From assembly GCF_900114065.1 (NCBI RefSeq), contig NZ_FORS01000002.1:730550-794549 (forward strand): a stretch of DNA of 64,000 bases. The letters run 5' to 3'. The notes beneath the pieces were generated by a model, which saw nothing but the letters and a program-made list of their open reading frames with translations, searched no databases and was not told where the DNA came from. Below, piece by piece: positions 26,681 to 36,479 of the stretch. The stretch is from Stutzerimonas kunmingensis. Lineage in GTDB: Bacteria > Pseudomonadota > Gammaproteobacteria > Pseudomonadales > Pseudomonadaceae. Numbering within the stretch: position 1 is the first letter of the stretch; the number at the start of each line of letters is the position of its first letter. A program made the position numbers and the translations under genes.

Positions 26681-27165
26681 TTCGTCTGCCTGCAGCCGCG
26701 CTGCTTGGCCTTGCCACACTGCCCGCCAGCGCCGACGAGCTGGGCTATGAGGCCTATGTCGACAGCCCCAAGCGCATCAAATGCCTCTATGGCTACGTGA
26801 CGGCGAAGACCGGCAACTTCGATGCCGCCAAGGCGATCTTCGAAGACTGCGTGAAGCGCTGGAACGACGTCTACTCGATGATCTCGCTGGCGCAAATGTA
26901 CGAGAGCGGCAGCGGCATGGCGCCGGACCTGCGCAAATCCGCCGAACTGCTGAAGCAAGGCGCGGAGCAACCGGACGATGCCAGCTATGTCAGCCTGGCG
27001 CGCTACCACTGGGGCGTCGCCTTGGCCGAAGGTCGTGGCGTCGAAGCCGATCAGGTCGCCGCACGCCACTGGCTGCAGCGCGCAGCCGCCGGCGGCCAGG
27101 AAGAAGCCGAAGAATATCTGCGTCAGCTGGACAGCAGCGACGCCACTGCCCCCATCACACAATAA
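26677..27165 (+). CDS. Small exported Sel1/TPR-repeat protein
   Basis: 162 residues with a signal peptide (about 1-19). The mature part is helical, with Sel1-like repeats (LAQMYESGSGMAPDLRKSAELL, LARYHWGVALAEGRGVEADQVAARHWLQRAA). ATG 26677 overlaps the stop of the binding protein by 4 bases, so translation is coupled. Sel1 repeats mediate protein-protein contacts; a scaffold for the periplasmic components is plausible but unproved. Confidence 0.8.
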   Translation: MIRLPAAALLGLATLPASADELGYEAYVDSPKRIKCLYGYVTAKTGNFDAAKAIFEDCVKRWNDVYSMISLAQMYESGSGMAPDLRKSAELLKQGAEQPDDASYVSLARYHWGVALAEGRGVEADQVAARHWLQRAAAGGQEEAEEYLRQLDSSDATAPITQ

Positions 27166-27183
27166 CGACAAGAGAGTCCAACC

Positions 27184-28155
27184 ATGCCCAGAACTGCCCT
27201 TGCCTCCGCCATCGCCATTGCCCTCAGCCTTGCCGCAGGCTCGGCTGTCGCCGCCACCGCCTATGTCTCCAACGAAAAAGACGACAGCATCAGCGTGATC
27301 AATCTGGACACGATGGAAACCGTCGAGACCCTGGAAGTCGGCATGCGTCCGCGCGGCCTCACGCTCTCCCATGACAACGAGCTGCTGTACATCTGCGCCA
27401 GCGACTCGGACACCGTGCAGGTGATGGACCTGGCCACGCGGCAGATCATCAAGCAGCTACCGTCGGGCGCCGATCCCGAGCAGTTCGCCCTGCACCCGAA
27501 CAACAAATGGCTGTACATCTCCAATGAAGACGACGCGCTGGTGACCGTGGTCGACGTCGACAAGGAAGAAGTGCTGGCGCAGATCGACGTCGGCGTCGAG
27601 CCCGAGGGCATGGGGGTGAGCCCGGATGGCAAGTGGGCGGTCAACACCAGCGAAACCACCAACATGCTTCACTGGATCGATACCAGCACCAACGAACTGG
27701 TCGACAACACCTTGGTCGACCAGCGCCCCCGCCACGTGGAGTTCACCAGGGACAGCAAGCAGCTATGGGCATCGGCCGAGATCGGCGGCACGGTCAGCGT
27801 GGTGGACGTGGACAAGCGCGAGATCCTCAAGACCCTGACGTTCAAGATCAAGGGCGTGCACCCGGACAAGGTCCAGCCGGTGGGCATCAAACTCAGCTCC
27901 GACGGTAAGTACGCCTTCGTTGCGCTCGGCCCGGCCAATCACATCGCCGTAGTCGATGCGAAAACCTACGAGGTGCTCGACTACCTGCTGGTAGGCCGCC
28001 GCGTCTGGCACATGGCATTCAACCCTGACGAAAGCCTGCTGCTGACCACCAACGGCGTCAGCGGCGACGTCTCGGTGATCGACGTCGACAAGCTCAAGGT
28101 CACCAAGTCGATCAAGGTCGGCCGCTATCCATGGGGCGTGGTGGTCACTCCATGA
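27184..28155 (+). CDS. PQQ-catabolism-associated YVTN beta-propeller protein
   Basis: 323 residues with a signal peptide (about 1-22, ending VAA). Seven YVTN-like blades follow (AYVSNEKDDSISVIN, LYICASDSDTVQVMD, LYISNEDDALVTVVD, and so on), making a periplasmic beta-propeller of the family found with quinoprotein ABC systems. It lies between the Sel1 protein and the ATPase; its end overlaps the ATPase start by 4 bases. Blades are rich in Asp, so cation binding is possible but not shown. Confidence 0.85.
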   Translation: MPRTALASAIAIALSLAAGSAVAATAYVSNEKDDSISVINLDTMETVETLEVGMRPRGLTLSHDNELLYICASDSDTVQVMDLATRQIIKQLPSGADPEQFALHPNNKWLYISNEDDALVTVVDVDKEEVLAQIDVGVEPEGMGVSPDGKWAVNTSETTNMLHWIDTSTNELVDNTLVDQRPRHVEFTRDSKQLWASAEIGGTVSVVDVDKREILKTLTFKIKGVHPDKVQPVGIKLSSDGKYAFVALGPANHIAVVDAKTYEVLDYLLVGRRVWHMAFNPDESLLLTTNGVSGDVSVIDVDKLKVTKSIKVGRYPWGVVVTP

Positions 28156-29009
28156 ACGCGCTGGAGGTCAGCGACGTCGCGTTCGCCTATGGTGAGCGGC
28201 GGGCGCTGGACGGGGTGAGTTTTACCGCAGCGCAGGGGCGTTTCACTGCGTTGCTCGGTCCGAACGGAGCCGGCAAATCGACACTGATCGCGTTGCTGAC
28301 CCGCCTGTACGATCTACAGCAGGGGCAGATCCGTATCGCTGGCTTCGATCTGCGTGAAACGCCGCGCAAGGCCCTTGCGCGTCTTGGCGTGGTGTTCCAG
28401 CAGAGCACGCTGGACCTGGACCTTACGGTGGAGCAGAACCTGCGCTACCACGCGGCGCTGCATGGCATGCCGCGGGCCCTGGCCAACGAACGTATCGAGC
28501 TGGAACTGCAGCGCCAGCAGCTCGGCGAGCGGCGACGCAGCAAGGTGCGCGAACTCAACGGTGGTCACCGTCGCCGTGTGGAAATCGCCCGTGCCCTGCT
28601 GCACCGACCGGAGCTGCTGTTGCTCGATGAGGCCAGCGCCGGCCTCGACCCCGCCAGCCGCCAGGGGCTTAACCAGCATGTACACCTACTCTGCCAGGAG
28701 CAGGGTATGAGCGTGCTGTGGACCACGCACCTGCTCGATGAAGTCCAAGACGACGACGATCTGCTGATACTCAACCGCGGCCGCCTGGTGGCTCAGGGGC
28801 GTGCCGCGACCCTGGCCACCGAAGGCGAAGACCTGGCCGCGAGCTTTGCACGGCTGACCGGCAGCGGCCTCGATCACCAGAGCGCCCTGCTCAACAGCGC
28901 GCCGCGAGCAGTCGAAACCGGGCACGCGGCGTCTGCGACGCCGGCTTCCAACCCTGGGGCTGCTCCCGGCACGCGCGCGACCCTCGATTCCGGGCGGAAA
29001 AGTTCATGA
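28152..29009 (+). CDS. pedB: ABC transporter ATP-binding protein, PQQ-alcohol system (PedB-like)
   Basis: 285 residues. Walker A GPNGAGKST (about 36-44), Q-loop VVFQQ, Walker B LLLLDEASAGLD, and H-loop with TTHLLDE. The signature is atypical: LNGGHRRR in place of LSGGQ. The last ~50 residues are low-complexity and Ala/Pro-rich, longer than the family usually shows. Start 28152 overlaps the propeller stop (ATGA), and its stop overlaps the permease start. Energises transport with the ABC-2 permease. Confidence 0.85.
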   Translation: MNALEVSDVAFAYGERRALDGVSFTAAQGRFTALLGPNGAGKSTLIALLTRLYDLQQGQIRIAGFDLRETPRKALARLGVVFQQSTLDLDLTVEQNLRYHAALHGMPRALANERIELELQRQQLGERRRSKVRELNGGHRRRVEIARALLHRPELLLLDEASAGLDPASRQGLNQHVHLLCQEQGMSVLWTTHLLDEVQDDDDLLILNRGRLVAQGRAATLATEGEDLAASFARLTGSGLDHQSALLNSAPRAVETGHAASATPASNPGAAPGTRATLDSGRKSS

Positions 29010-29797
29010 TCATCTACTGGGAATGCCTGCGCGGCATCGTTCTGCGCGAATGGCTGCGCTTCGTGCAACAGCGTTCGCGCTTCTTCAGTGCCCTGGTACG
29101 GCCACTACTCTGGCTGGTGGTGTTTGCCGCAGGCTTTCGCGCGGCGCTCGGCATCGCGATCATCGAGCCGTACGACACCTACATTACCTACGAAACCTAC
29201 ATCGTGCCGGGGCTGGCCTGCATGATCCTGCTGTTCAACGGCATGCAGGGTTCACTCTCGATGGTCTACGACCGCGAGATGGGCAGCATGCGCGTGTTGC
29301 TGACCAGCCCGTTGCCGCGCAGCTTTCTGCTGGCCAGCAAGCTCGTCGCCACGGCGTTGATCTCCTTGCTGCAGGTCTATGCGTTTCTCGCCATCGCCTG
29401 GTTCTACGGCGTACAGCCTCCACCGCTTGGGCTGATCGCCGCCCTGCCCGCCCTGCTGCTGGTGGCGCTGCTGCTCAGCGCCCTGGGTTTGCTGCTCTCC
29501 AACGGCATTCGTCAGCTGGAGAACTTTGCCGGCGTGATGAATTTCGTGATCTTTCCGATGTTCTTTCTCTCGTCGGCGCTCTACCCGCTGTGGAAGATGC
29601 GTGAGGCAAGCGAGTGGCTGTACTGGATCTGCGCCCTCAACCCCTTCACCCACGCTGCGGAGTTGGTTCGTCATGCGCTTTATCTGCGCCTGGCGCCGAC
29701 CGCACTGATGGTTTGCCTCGGACTGACCCTGCTGTTCAGTCTTCTCGCAGTAATCAGTTTCAACCCACAACATGCGGCCTTGCGCCGCTCAGCCTGA
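29006..29797 (+). CDS. pedC: ABC-2 type permease, PQQ-alcohol system (PedC-like)
   Basis: 263 residues, six predicted membrane segments. ABC-2 family features include the conserved segment FFLSSALYPLWKM before the fifth segment and YIVPGLACMILLFNGMQGS. ABC-2 permeases usually export, yet this operon has a solute-binding protein, an unusual pairing. Start overlaps the ATPase stop by 4 bases. Confidence 0.85.
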   Translation: MIIYWECLRGIVLREWLRFVQQRSRFFSALVRPLLWLVVFAAGFRAALGIAIIEPYDTYITYETYIVPGLACMILLFNGMQGSLSMVYDREMGSMRVLLTSPLPRSFLLASKLVATALISLLQVYAFLAIAWFYGVQPPPLGLIAALPALLLVALLLSALGLLLSNGIRQLENFAGVMNFVIFPMFFLSSALYPLWKMREASEWLYWICALNPFTHAAELVRHALYLRLAPTALMVCLGLTLLFSLLAVISFNPQHAALRRSA

Positions 29798-29806
29798 GCG
29801 ATCTAC

Positions 29807-29816
29807 TACTTTGGTA
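29807..29816. promoter_or_regulatory. TACC-N2-GGTA-like site before the Cys-x3-Cys-Trp gene
   Basis: TACTTTGGTA, one mismatch to the palindrome, 9 bases after the permease stop and 84 before the next start codon, hence probably part of a new promoter for the last two genes of the island. Confidence 0.45.
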
Positions 29817-29900
29817 TCGGTTTTCCCCTCCATCGTAGGATTTAAAAGACAGGCCCTTTGCTCTGTAATCGACCTATCGAAACGCCATGGAATACGGACT

Positions 29901-30464
29901 ATGTTCAGGTCGCTGCTGCCCTTGCTGATCGCCGCGCTGCCTGGGGTCTGCCTACCCACGATTGCCGCGGCCGAAGAGCAGCTCGCCCTGTTCTCCACCG
30001 ACGGCTATCGCCAGACGCAGTACCGCAGCCCGACACCGCCTTCCATCGACGGTGCACAGACTCTGGATACGACCGCGTTAAAGGCTTTGCTGGAAGAACA
30101 ATCCGATGTGGTGCTGGTGGACGTGTATCGGAGCCAGTGGCTCGCCGGCCGTTTCATCGACAGCGAACCCCATGCAAACCTTCCCGGCAGCATCTGGCTG
30201 GCGAACACCGGCGATGGAGATCTGCAGCCCGAATGGGCAAGCTACCTCAGCGAAAACCTTGCCCGCGCCAGCCAGGGCAATCTCGAGCAGCCAATCGTGT
30301 TCTACTGCCGGTCTGACTGCTGGCTCGGCTGGAACGCCACCAGGCGCGCCCATGCGCTGGGCTACAAACGACTGTACTGGTATCGCGATGGGGTGGACGG
30401 TTGGGAACAGGCGGGCCTGCCCTTGCACCCTGCTACTCCGGAGCCTCTGCCTGGCGATGAGTAG
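29901..30464 (+). CDS. PQQ-catabolism-associated rhodanese-like protein with Cys-x3-Cys-Trp motif
   Basis: 187 residues with a signal peptide (about 1-24), so periplasmic. The overall fold resembles rhodanese: VVLVDVYRSQW, then an active-loop segment VFYCRSDCWLGWNATRRA and a C-terminal RDGVDGWEQAGLP. The loop has Cys136-Arg-Ser-Asp-Cys140-Trp141 where rhodaneses have one Cys, so redox or metal-thiolate chemistry is possible. This family is known only from PQQ-dependent alcohol loci. Start ATG 29901 follows GGAATACGG. Confidence 0.82.
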   Translation: MFRSLLPLLIAALPGVCLPTIAAAEEQLALFSTDGYRQTQYRSPTPPSIDGAQTLDTTALKALLEEQSDVVLVDVYRSQWLAGRFIDSEPHANLPGSIWLANTGDGDLQPEWASYLSENLARASQGNLEQPIVFYCRSDCWLGWNATRRAHALGYKRLYWYRDGVDGWEQAGLPLHPATPEPLPGDE

Positions 30465-30517
30465 CATCACCTGACCAGCATGCCCCCACCATAATCACAA
30501 CAAAGAGGTGACCGGCC

Positions 30518-31183
30518 TTGTACAAGATCCTGATTGCGGACGACCATCCGCTGTTCCGTGAAGCCATCCATAACGTCATTCGCGACGGCTTCCCCGACAG
30601 CGAAATCCTTGAAACTGCCGACCTCGACAGCGCGCTGGCGCTGACTCTGGAACACGACGATCTCGATCTGGTGCTGCTGGACCTGAACATGCCCGGCATG
30701 CACGGCCTCAACGGCCTGATCAATCTGCGCAACGAAGCACCGACCATTCCGGTGGTGATCGTCTCGGCCGAGCAGGACAAGCAGATCGTGTTGCAGGCCA
30801 TTACCTACGGCGCCGTCGGCTTTATCACCAAATCCTCGCCGCGTGCGCAGATGACCGACGCCATCGAGCAGATCCTCAACGGCAACGTCTACCTTCCTTC
30901 GGACATCATCCGCAGCCAGAAGCCCAGCAGCCGCCACTCCCATCACAACGAGCAATCGATCCCGCCGGAACTGTTGCAGGCGCTGACCCGCAAGCAGCTA
31001 CTGGTACTGGAGCGCATGACCAAGGGTGAATCCAACAAGCAGATCGCCTACAACCTCGACATCGCCGAAACCACCGTGAAGGCACATGTCTCGGCGATTC
31101 TGCGCAAGCTCAACGTGCACAACCGTGTACAGGCGATCCTTTCTGCCGGGGACATCGACTTCACCGCCTATCTGCGCCGCTGA
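30518..31183 (+). CDS. agmR: LuxR-type response regulator AgmR/ErbR/PedR1
   Basis: 221 residues, the length of P. aeruginosa ErbR (AgmR), and very similar from the N-terminus on ([16 protein letters not shown]). Phospho-acceptor Asp55 ([10 protein letters not shown]), Lys105 (FITK) and a C-terminal LuxR helix-turn-helix ([33 protein letters not shown]). A TTG start is used (30518) behind AGAGG; no ATG or in-frame GTG fits. In P. aeruginosa it sits at the top of the hierarchy for ethanol oxidation genes. The TACC-N2-GGTA sites of this island are a plausible target, since NarL-family regulators bind short inverted repeats. Confidence 0.92.
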   Translation: MYKILIADDHPLFREAIHNVIRDGFPDSEILETADLDSALALTLEHDDLDLVLLDLNMPGMHGLNGLINLRNEAPTIPVVIVSAEQDKQIVLQAITYGAVGFITKSSPRAQMTDAIEQILNGNVYLPSDIIRSQKPSSRHSHHNEQSIPPELLQALTRKQLLVLERMTKGESNKQIAYNLDIAETTVKAHVSAILRKLNVHNRVQAILSAGDIDFTAYLRR

Positions 31184-31196
31184 AACGGCGCAGATA
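31169..31196. terminator. Hairpin overlapping the agmR stop codon
   Basis: Perfect 11-bp inverted repeat TATCTGCGCCG / CGGCGCAGATA with a 6-base loop containing the TGA stop. Without a T-run. It separates agmR from convergent cysG by about 15 bases. Confidence 0.5.
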
Positions 31197-31210
31197 GCGT
31201 CGATCTTCTG

Positions 31211-32605
31211 CTAGGCGCTCGCCTGGGCGCCTTCGAACCAGGCCAGTTTCTCGCGTAGCTGAACCACTTCACCGACGATCAGCAGGGTCGGAGCCTGCAC
31301 CTGCTCCTGGGCGATACGCTGGGCGAGGGTTTCCAGCGTCCCTGTGAAGACACGCTGATTGGTGGTGGTGCCCTGCTGCACCAGCGCCGCCGGCGTATCC
31401 GCCGAACGTCCATGGGCTATCAGTTGCTGGCAGATCACCGGCAAACCCACCAGGCCCATGTAGAACACCAGCGTCTGTGCCGGCGCGGCGAGTTCCGCCC
31501 AGGGCAGATCGCAGCTGCCGTCTTTCAGATGACCGGTGACAAAACGCACCGACTGCGCATGATCGCGATGAGTGAGCGGAATGCCGGCATAGGCTGCACA
31601 GCCGCTGGCGGCAGTGATACCCGGCACGACCTGGAACGGCACACCGTTGGCTGCCAGCTCCTCGATCTCCTCGCCTCCGCGGCCAAAGATGAATGGATCA
31701 CCGCCCTTGAGCCGTAGAACGCGCTTGCCTTCCTTGGCCAGGGTCACCAGCTTCTGATTGATCTGCTCCTGCGGCACCGCGTGTTCCGAACGCTGCTTGC
31801 CAACGTAGATGCGATCGGCATCGCGCCGGCACAGGTCGATGATCGCTGGCGCCACCAGGCGATCGTAGAGCACGACATCAGCCTGCTGCATCAGGCGCAA
31901 GGCACGAAAAGTCAGCAGGTCAGGGTCGCCCGGGCCAGCGCCTACCAGATAAACCTCGCCCAGCGCGCGCGGCGCTGCACCGGCAAGCTTCTCCGCCAGC
32001 AGGCGCTCGGCTTCGGCGCTGCACCCAGCCAACGCCTGTTCGGCGATCGGTCCCTGAAAGGTTTCCTCCCAGAACACCCGCCGCTGCTGAACATTGGCGA
32101 ACTTGGCTTTGACCTGAGCGCGGAACTGTTTGGCCAGCCCAGCCAGCTGCCCGTAGGCCGCTGGAATCCAGGTCTCGATACGCGCGCGGATCAACCGCGC
32201 CAGCACCGGAGCATCGCCACCACTGGAAACCGCAATCACCAGCGGCGAGCGGTCGACGATCGCCGGAAAGATCACGCTGCACAGCTGCGGCGAGTCGACC
32301 ACGTTGACTGGCATACCCAGCGCGTTGGCATGCTGCGAAACCGCGGCATTCAGCGGCTCGTCATCGGTGGCGGCGATGGCCAGCACACAGCCCTGGAGGT
32401 CCTGCGGGTCATAGCCGCGATTGAGGCATTCGCCACCGCCCGCTCCTACCAGTTCGGCCAGTTGCGCCTCGATGCTCGGCGCCACCACCCGCAGCCGTGC
32501 TCCAGCTTCGCTCAGCAGCCGAGCCTTGCGCAGCGCAATCTCGCCACCCCCGACGATCAACACCGTGCGGCCTTTGAGGTTGTGGAACAGCGGGAGGTAT
32601 TCCAT
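31211..32605 (-). CDS. cysG: Siroheme synthase CysG (methyltransferase, dehydrogenase and chelatase)
   Basis: Trifunctional enzyme making siroheme from uroporphyrinogen III for sulfite and nitrite reductases. 464 residues. N-terminal NAD-dependent dehydrogenase/ferrochelatase part ([17 protein letters not shown], about 12-30); C-terminal SAM methyltransferase part ([33 protein letters not shown]). Start 32605 gives the standard N-terminus [10 protein letters not shown]. It follows serS in the leftward housekeeping series. Confidence 0.95.
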   Translation of the reverse strand: MEYLPLFHNLKGRTVLIVGGGEIALRKARLLSEAGARLRVVAPSIEAQLAELVGAGGGECLNRGYDPQDLQGCVLAIAATDDEPLNAAVSQHANALGMPVNVVDSPQLCSVIFPAIVDRSPLVIAVSSGGDAPVLARLIRARIETWIPAAYGQLAGLAKQFRAQVKAKFANVQQRRVFWEETFQGPIAEQALAGCSAEAERLLAEKLAGAAPRALGEVYLVGAGPGDPDLLTFRALRLMQQADVVLYDRLVAPAIIDLCRRDADRIYVGKQRSEHAVPQEQINQKLVTLAKEGKRVLRLKGGDPFIFGRGGEEIEELAANGVPFQVVPGITAASGCAAYAGIPLTHRDHAQSVRFVTGHLKDGSCDLPWAELAAPAQTLVFYMGLVGLPVICQQLIAHGRSADTPAALVQQGTTTNQRVFTGTLETLAQRIAQEQVQAPTLLIVGEVVQLREKLAWFEGAQASA

Positions 32606-32715
32606 GGGCGAATCCTGGAGGGTCGTTGGTGGTATGGGCATGACAGCCATTACGGCCGCGATGCCCCTTGTCGAATATCAAGGATCCGGCCTGATGCCGA
32701 ACCGCTGCTGCAGCC

Positions 32716-34047
<1,332 letters not shown>

Positions 34048-34068
34048 TTACTGTGAACGCGCGCCGGT

Positions 34069-34443
34069 TCATAACCTGGCGAGCGCCAGACCGGCCCAGG
34101 CCGCCAACAGGCCACCGAACACGCTGCCGCCGACATAGGCGAAGGCAGTCGCCAGCTGACCGCTTTCAAGCAGCCGCAGTGCGTCCAGTGAGAAGCTGGA
34201 GAAGGTCGTCAGTGCGCCAAGAAAGCCGATGATCAATGCGCCACGCAGCTCCGGCGAGATCTCCGGTCGGGCGAGAAAGGTTGCATAGAGATAGCCGATC
34301 AGCAGGCACCCCAGCAGGTTCACGGCCAACGTGGCCAGATAGAAATGCCGTGGCCATTGATTGCTGACCCAGGTCGCCAGCGCAAAGCGCAACAGAGTCC
34401 CGATCACGCCGCCACAGGCGACGGCGAAGGCCATGCGGATCAT
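34069..34443 (-). CDS. crcB: Fluoride channel CrcB/Fluc
   Basis: 124 residues with four membrane segments, normal for a dual-topology Fluc channel that lets fluoride leave the cell. Family motifs [21 protein letters not shown] and [13 protein letters not shown] are intact. ATG 34443 overlaps the rarA stop (ATGA); an alternative ATG at 34434 has better spacing to AAGGA. No fluoride riboswitch was seen, and it lies in a housekeeping operon. Confidence 0.92.
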   Translation of the reverse strand: MIRMAFAVACGGVIGTLLRFALATWVSNQWPRHFYLATLAVNLLGCLLIGYLYATFLARPEISPELRGALIIGFLGALTTFSSFSLDALRLLESGQLATAFAYVGGSVFGGLLAAWAGLALARL

Positions 34444-35765
34444 TCCTTTCTCCGTTGTTTCGGGCTTTCGCGGTCGAGCCGGGCAAGGTGCTCGAGCTTG
34501 TCGCGGATCTTGCTTTCCAGCCCGCGCGGGGCCGGATGGTAGTAACGCCGCGGCTCCATCGCTTCGGGAAAATAATCCTCGCCTGCAGCATAGGCATCCG
34601 GTTCGTCGTGGGCGTAGCGGTATTCGTTGCCGTAGCCGAGTTCTTTCATCAGCTTGGTCGGTGCATTACGCAAATGCAGCGGCACTTCCTGCGAGCCGTT
34701 CTCGGCGGCATCACGCATGGCCGCCTTGAACGCGGTGTAGACGGCGTTGCTCTTCGGCGCGCAGGCGAGGTAGACGATTGCCTGCGCCACGGCCAGCTCC
34801 CCTTCCGGGCTACCCAGACGCTCCTGCACGTCCCAGGCGTTCAGACACAGCGGGAGCGCGCGTGGGTCGGCATTGCCGATCTCCTCGCTGGCCATGCGCA
34901 CGACGCGCCGGGCGATGTACAGCGGGTCGCAGCCACCATCGAGCATACGCGCGAACCAGTACAGTGCCGCGTCGGGATTGGAGCCGCGCACGGACTTGTG
35001 CAGTGCCGAAATCTGGTCGTAGAACGCCTCACCGCCCTTGTCGAAACGGCGACGGCTGTCGCCCAGCAGATCCTGCAGCAAGTCGGTGCTGATGCTACCG
35101 CCCTCCTCGGCCAGGTCCGATGCGTTCTCCAGCAGGTTGAGCAGCCGACGACCGTCACCATCGGCAGCAGCCAGCAGCATCTGGAAGCTCTCTTCCGGCA
35201 GCTCCAGATGCAAGTCACCCAGCCCTTTTGGATCACTCAGCGCACGGGCGACCAGTTTACGCAGCGCCGCTTCGTCGAGACTTTTCAGCACGTAGACGCG
35301 GGCACGCGAGAGCAAGGCGTTGTTGAGTTCGAAGGAGGGATTCTCGGTGGTCGCACCGATGAAGATCAGCGTGCCGTCTTCGACGTAAGGCAGGAAGGCG
35401 TCCTGCTGGGACTTATTGAAGCGATGCACTTCATCGACGAACAGGATGGTGCGCCGTCCATACTGGGCTGCCTGCTGCTTGGCGATCTCGACCGCCTGGC
35501 GAATCTCCTTGACCCCGGCGAGCACGGCGGAAACCGTTTCGAAATGGGCATCGGACACTTTTGCCAGGAGCCGCGCCAGAGTGGTCTTACCAACCCCGGG
35601 CGGCCCCCAGAACACCATGGAATGCAGCGCGCCCTGTTCCAGCGCCTCGCGCAACGGCTTGCCACGCGCGAGCAGATGCTCCTGCCCGACGTACTCGTCG
35701 AGGCTGGCTGCACGCAGACGCGCAGCAAGGGGTTGGGCGACAGGTTCGCGGCTGAACAGGTCCAT
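34440..35765 (-). CDS. rarA: Replication-associated recombination protein A (RarA/MgsA)
   Basis: 441-residue AAA+ ATPase of the clamp-loader-like group acting at stalled replication forks. Walker [11 protein letters not shown] (about 53-62), Walker [10 protein letters not shown], sensor 1 GATTENPSF, and the C-terminal MgsA/WHIP tetramerisation part. Located between lolA and crcB. Confidence 0.95.
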   Translation of the reverse strand: MDLFSREPVAQPLAARLRAASLDEYVGQEHLLARGKPLREALEQGALHSMVFWGPPGVGKTTLARLLAKVSDAHFETVSAVLAGVKEIRQAVEIAKQQAAQYGRRTILFVDEVHRFNKSQQDAFLPYVEDGTLIFIGATTENPSFELNNALLSRARVYVLKSLDEAALRKLVARALSDPKGLGDLHLELPEESFQMLLAAADGDGRRLLNLLENASDLAEEGGSISTDLLQDLLGDSRRRFDKGGEAFYDQISALHKSVRGSNPDAALYWFARMLDGGCDPLYIARRVVRMASEEIGNADPRALPLCLNAWDVQERLGSPEGELAVAQAIVYLACAPKSNAVYTAFKAAMRDAAENGSQEVPLHLRNAPTKLMKELGYGNEYRYAHDEPDAYAAGEDYFPEAMEPRRYYHPAPRGLESKIRDKLEHLARLDRESPKQRRKE

Positions 35766-35835
35766 TGCGGACGGTTACCTCGATTGCAGCGGCCAGCCGC
35801 TGCGCAGGCCGCCTGATACGAATGTCAGATGAGGG

Positions 35836-36462
35836 TCACTCGGAAATGACGTCGGCACCCTCAGGAATCTCGAAGGTGAACATGTCGGCGTTGAGCGGCT
35901 GATTCATCTTCACGCCCATGAAGAGGATATTGGTGCGCTGACCGACGCTGTCGATCAGCTGCATGTCGTTGATCACGCCGCTACGGAACGACAGGCGCAG
36001 ATTATCGAACAACGTGTCCTTGGCCTTGGGCTTGAGGGTGAAATCCACAACCTCACCGGCCTCCTTGTGGGAAACCTCGAAGTTCTCGCTGATGGTCGAC
36101 ACGTCACCGGAGAGCAGTAGCGCCGGCGTATGCGTCAAGCGCTGGTCGAGTTGCTGGACGGTAACCTGCTCCAGGTCTGGGTCATACAACCAGACCTTTT
36201 CGCCGTTGGAGACCAGCAGCTGCTCCATCGGTGCATCGGTGTGCCAGCGGAACTGCCCGGGGCGCTTGAGCGCCAGTTCACCGGAGGTTTCCTGCAGCTG
36301 GGTGCCGCTGCCGTCGAGCGACAGCTGCGAGAAACGGCCGGTCAGGGTTTCAGCCTGGTTCAGCAAATCAGTCAGTCGTTTGGTGGATGCAGCCTGGTCG
36401 GCGTGTGCCGGGGCCAGGGCAACCATCAGGACAGATGCACACAGCAAACGGATCAATTGCAT
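35836..36462 (-). CDS. lolA: Outer-membrane lipoprotein carrier LolA
   Basis: 208 residues, signal peptide about 1-21 (AHA cleavage). Periplasmic chaperone taking lipoproteins from LolCDE to LolB. Family segments [19 protein letters not shown] and the C-terminal [12 protein letters not shown] are present. 17 bases downstream of ftsK, as in other Pseudomonas. Confidence 0.95.
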   Translation of the reverse strand: MQLIRLLCASVLMVALAPAHADQAASTKRLTDLLNQAETLTGRFSQLSLDGSGTQLQETSGELALKRPGQFRWHTDAPMEQLLVSNGEKVWLYDPDLEQVTVQQLDQRLTHTPALLLSGDVSTISENFEVSHKEAGEVVDFTLKPKAKDTLFDNLRLSFRSGVINDMQLIDSVGQRTNILFMGVKMNQPLNADMFTFEIPEGADVISE

Positions 36463-36479
36463 TTAGCCCTCGAAGCGAT

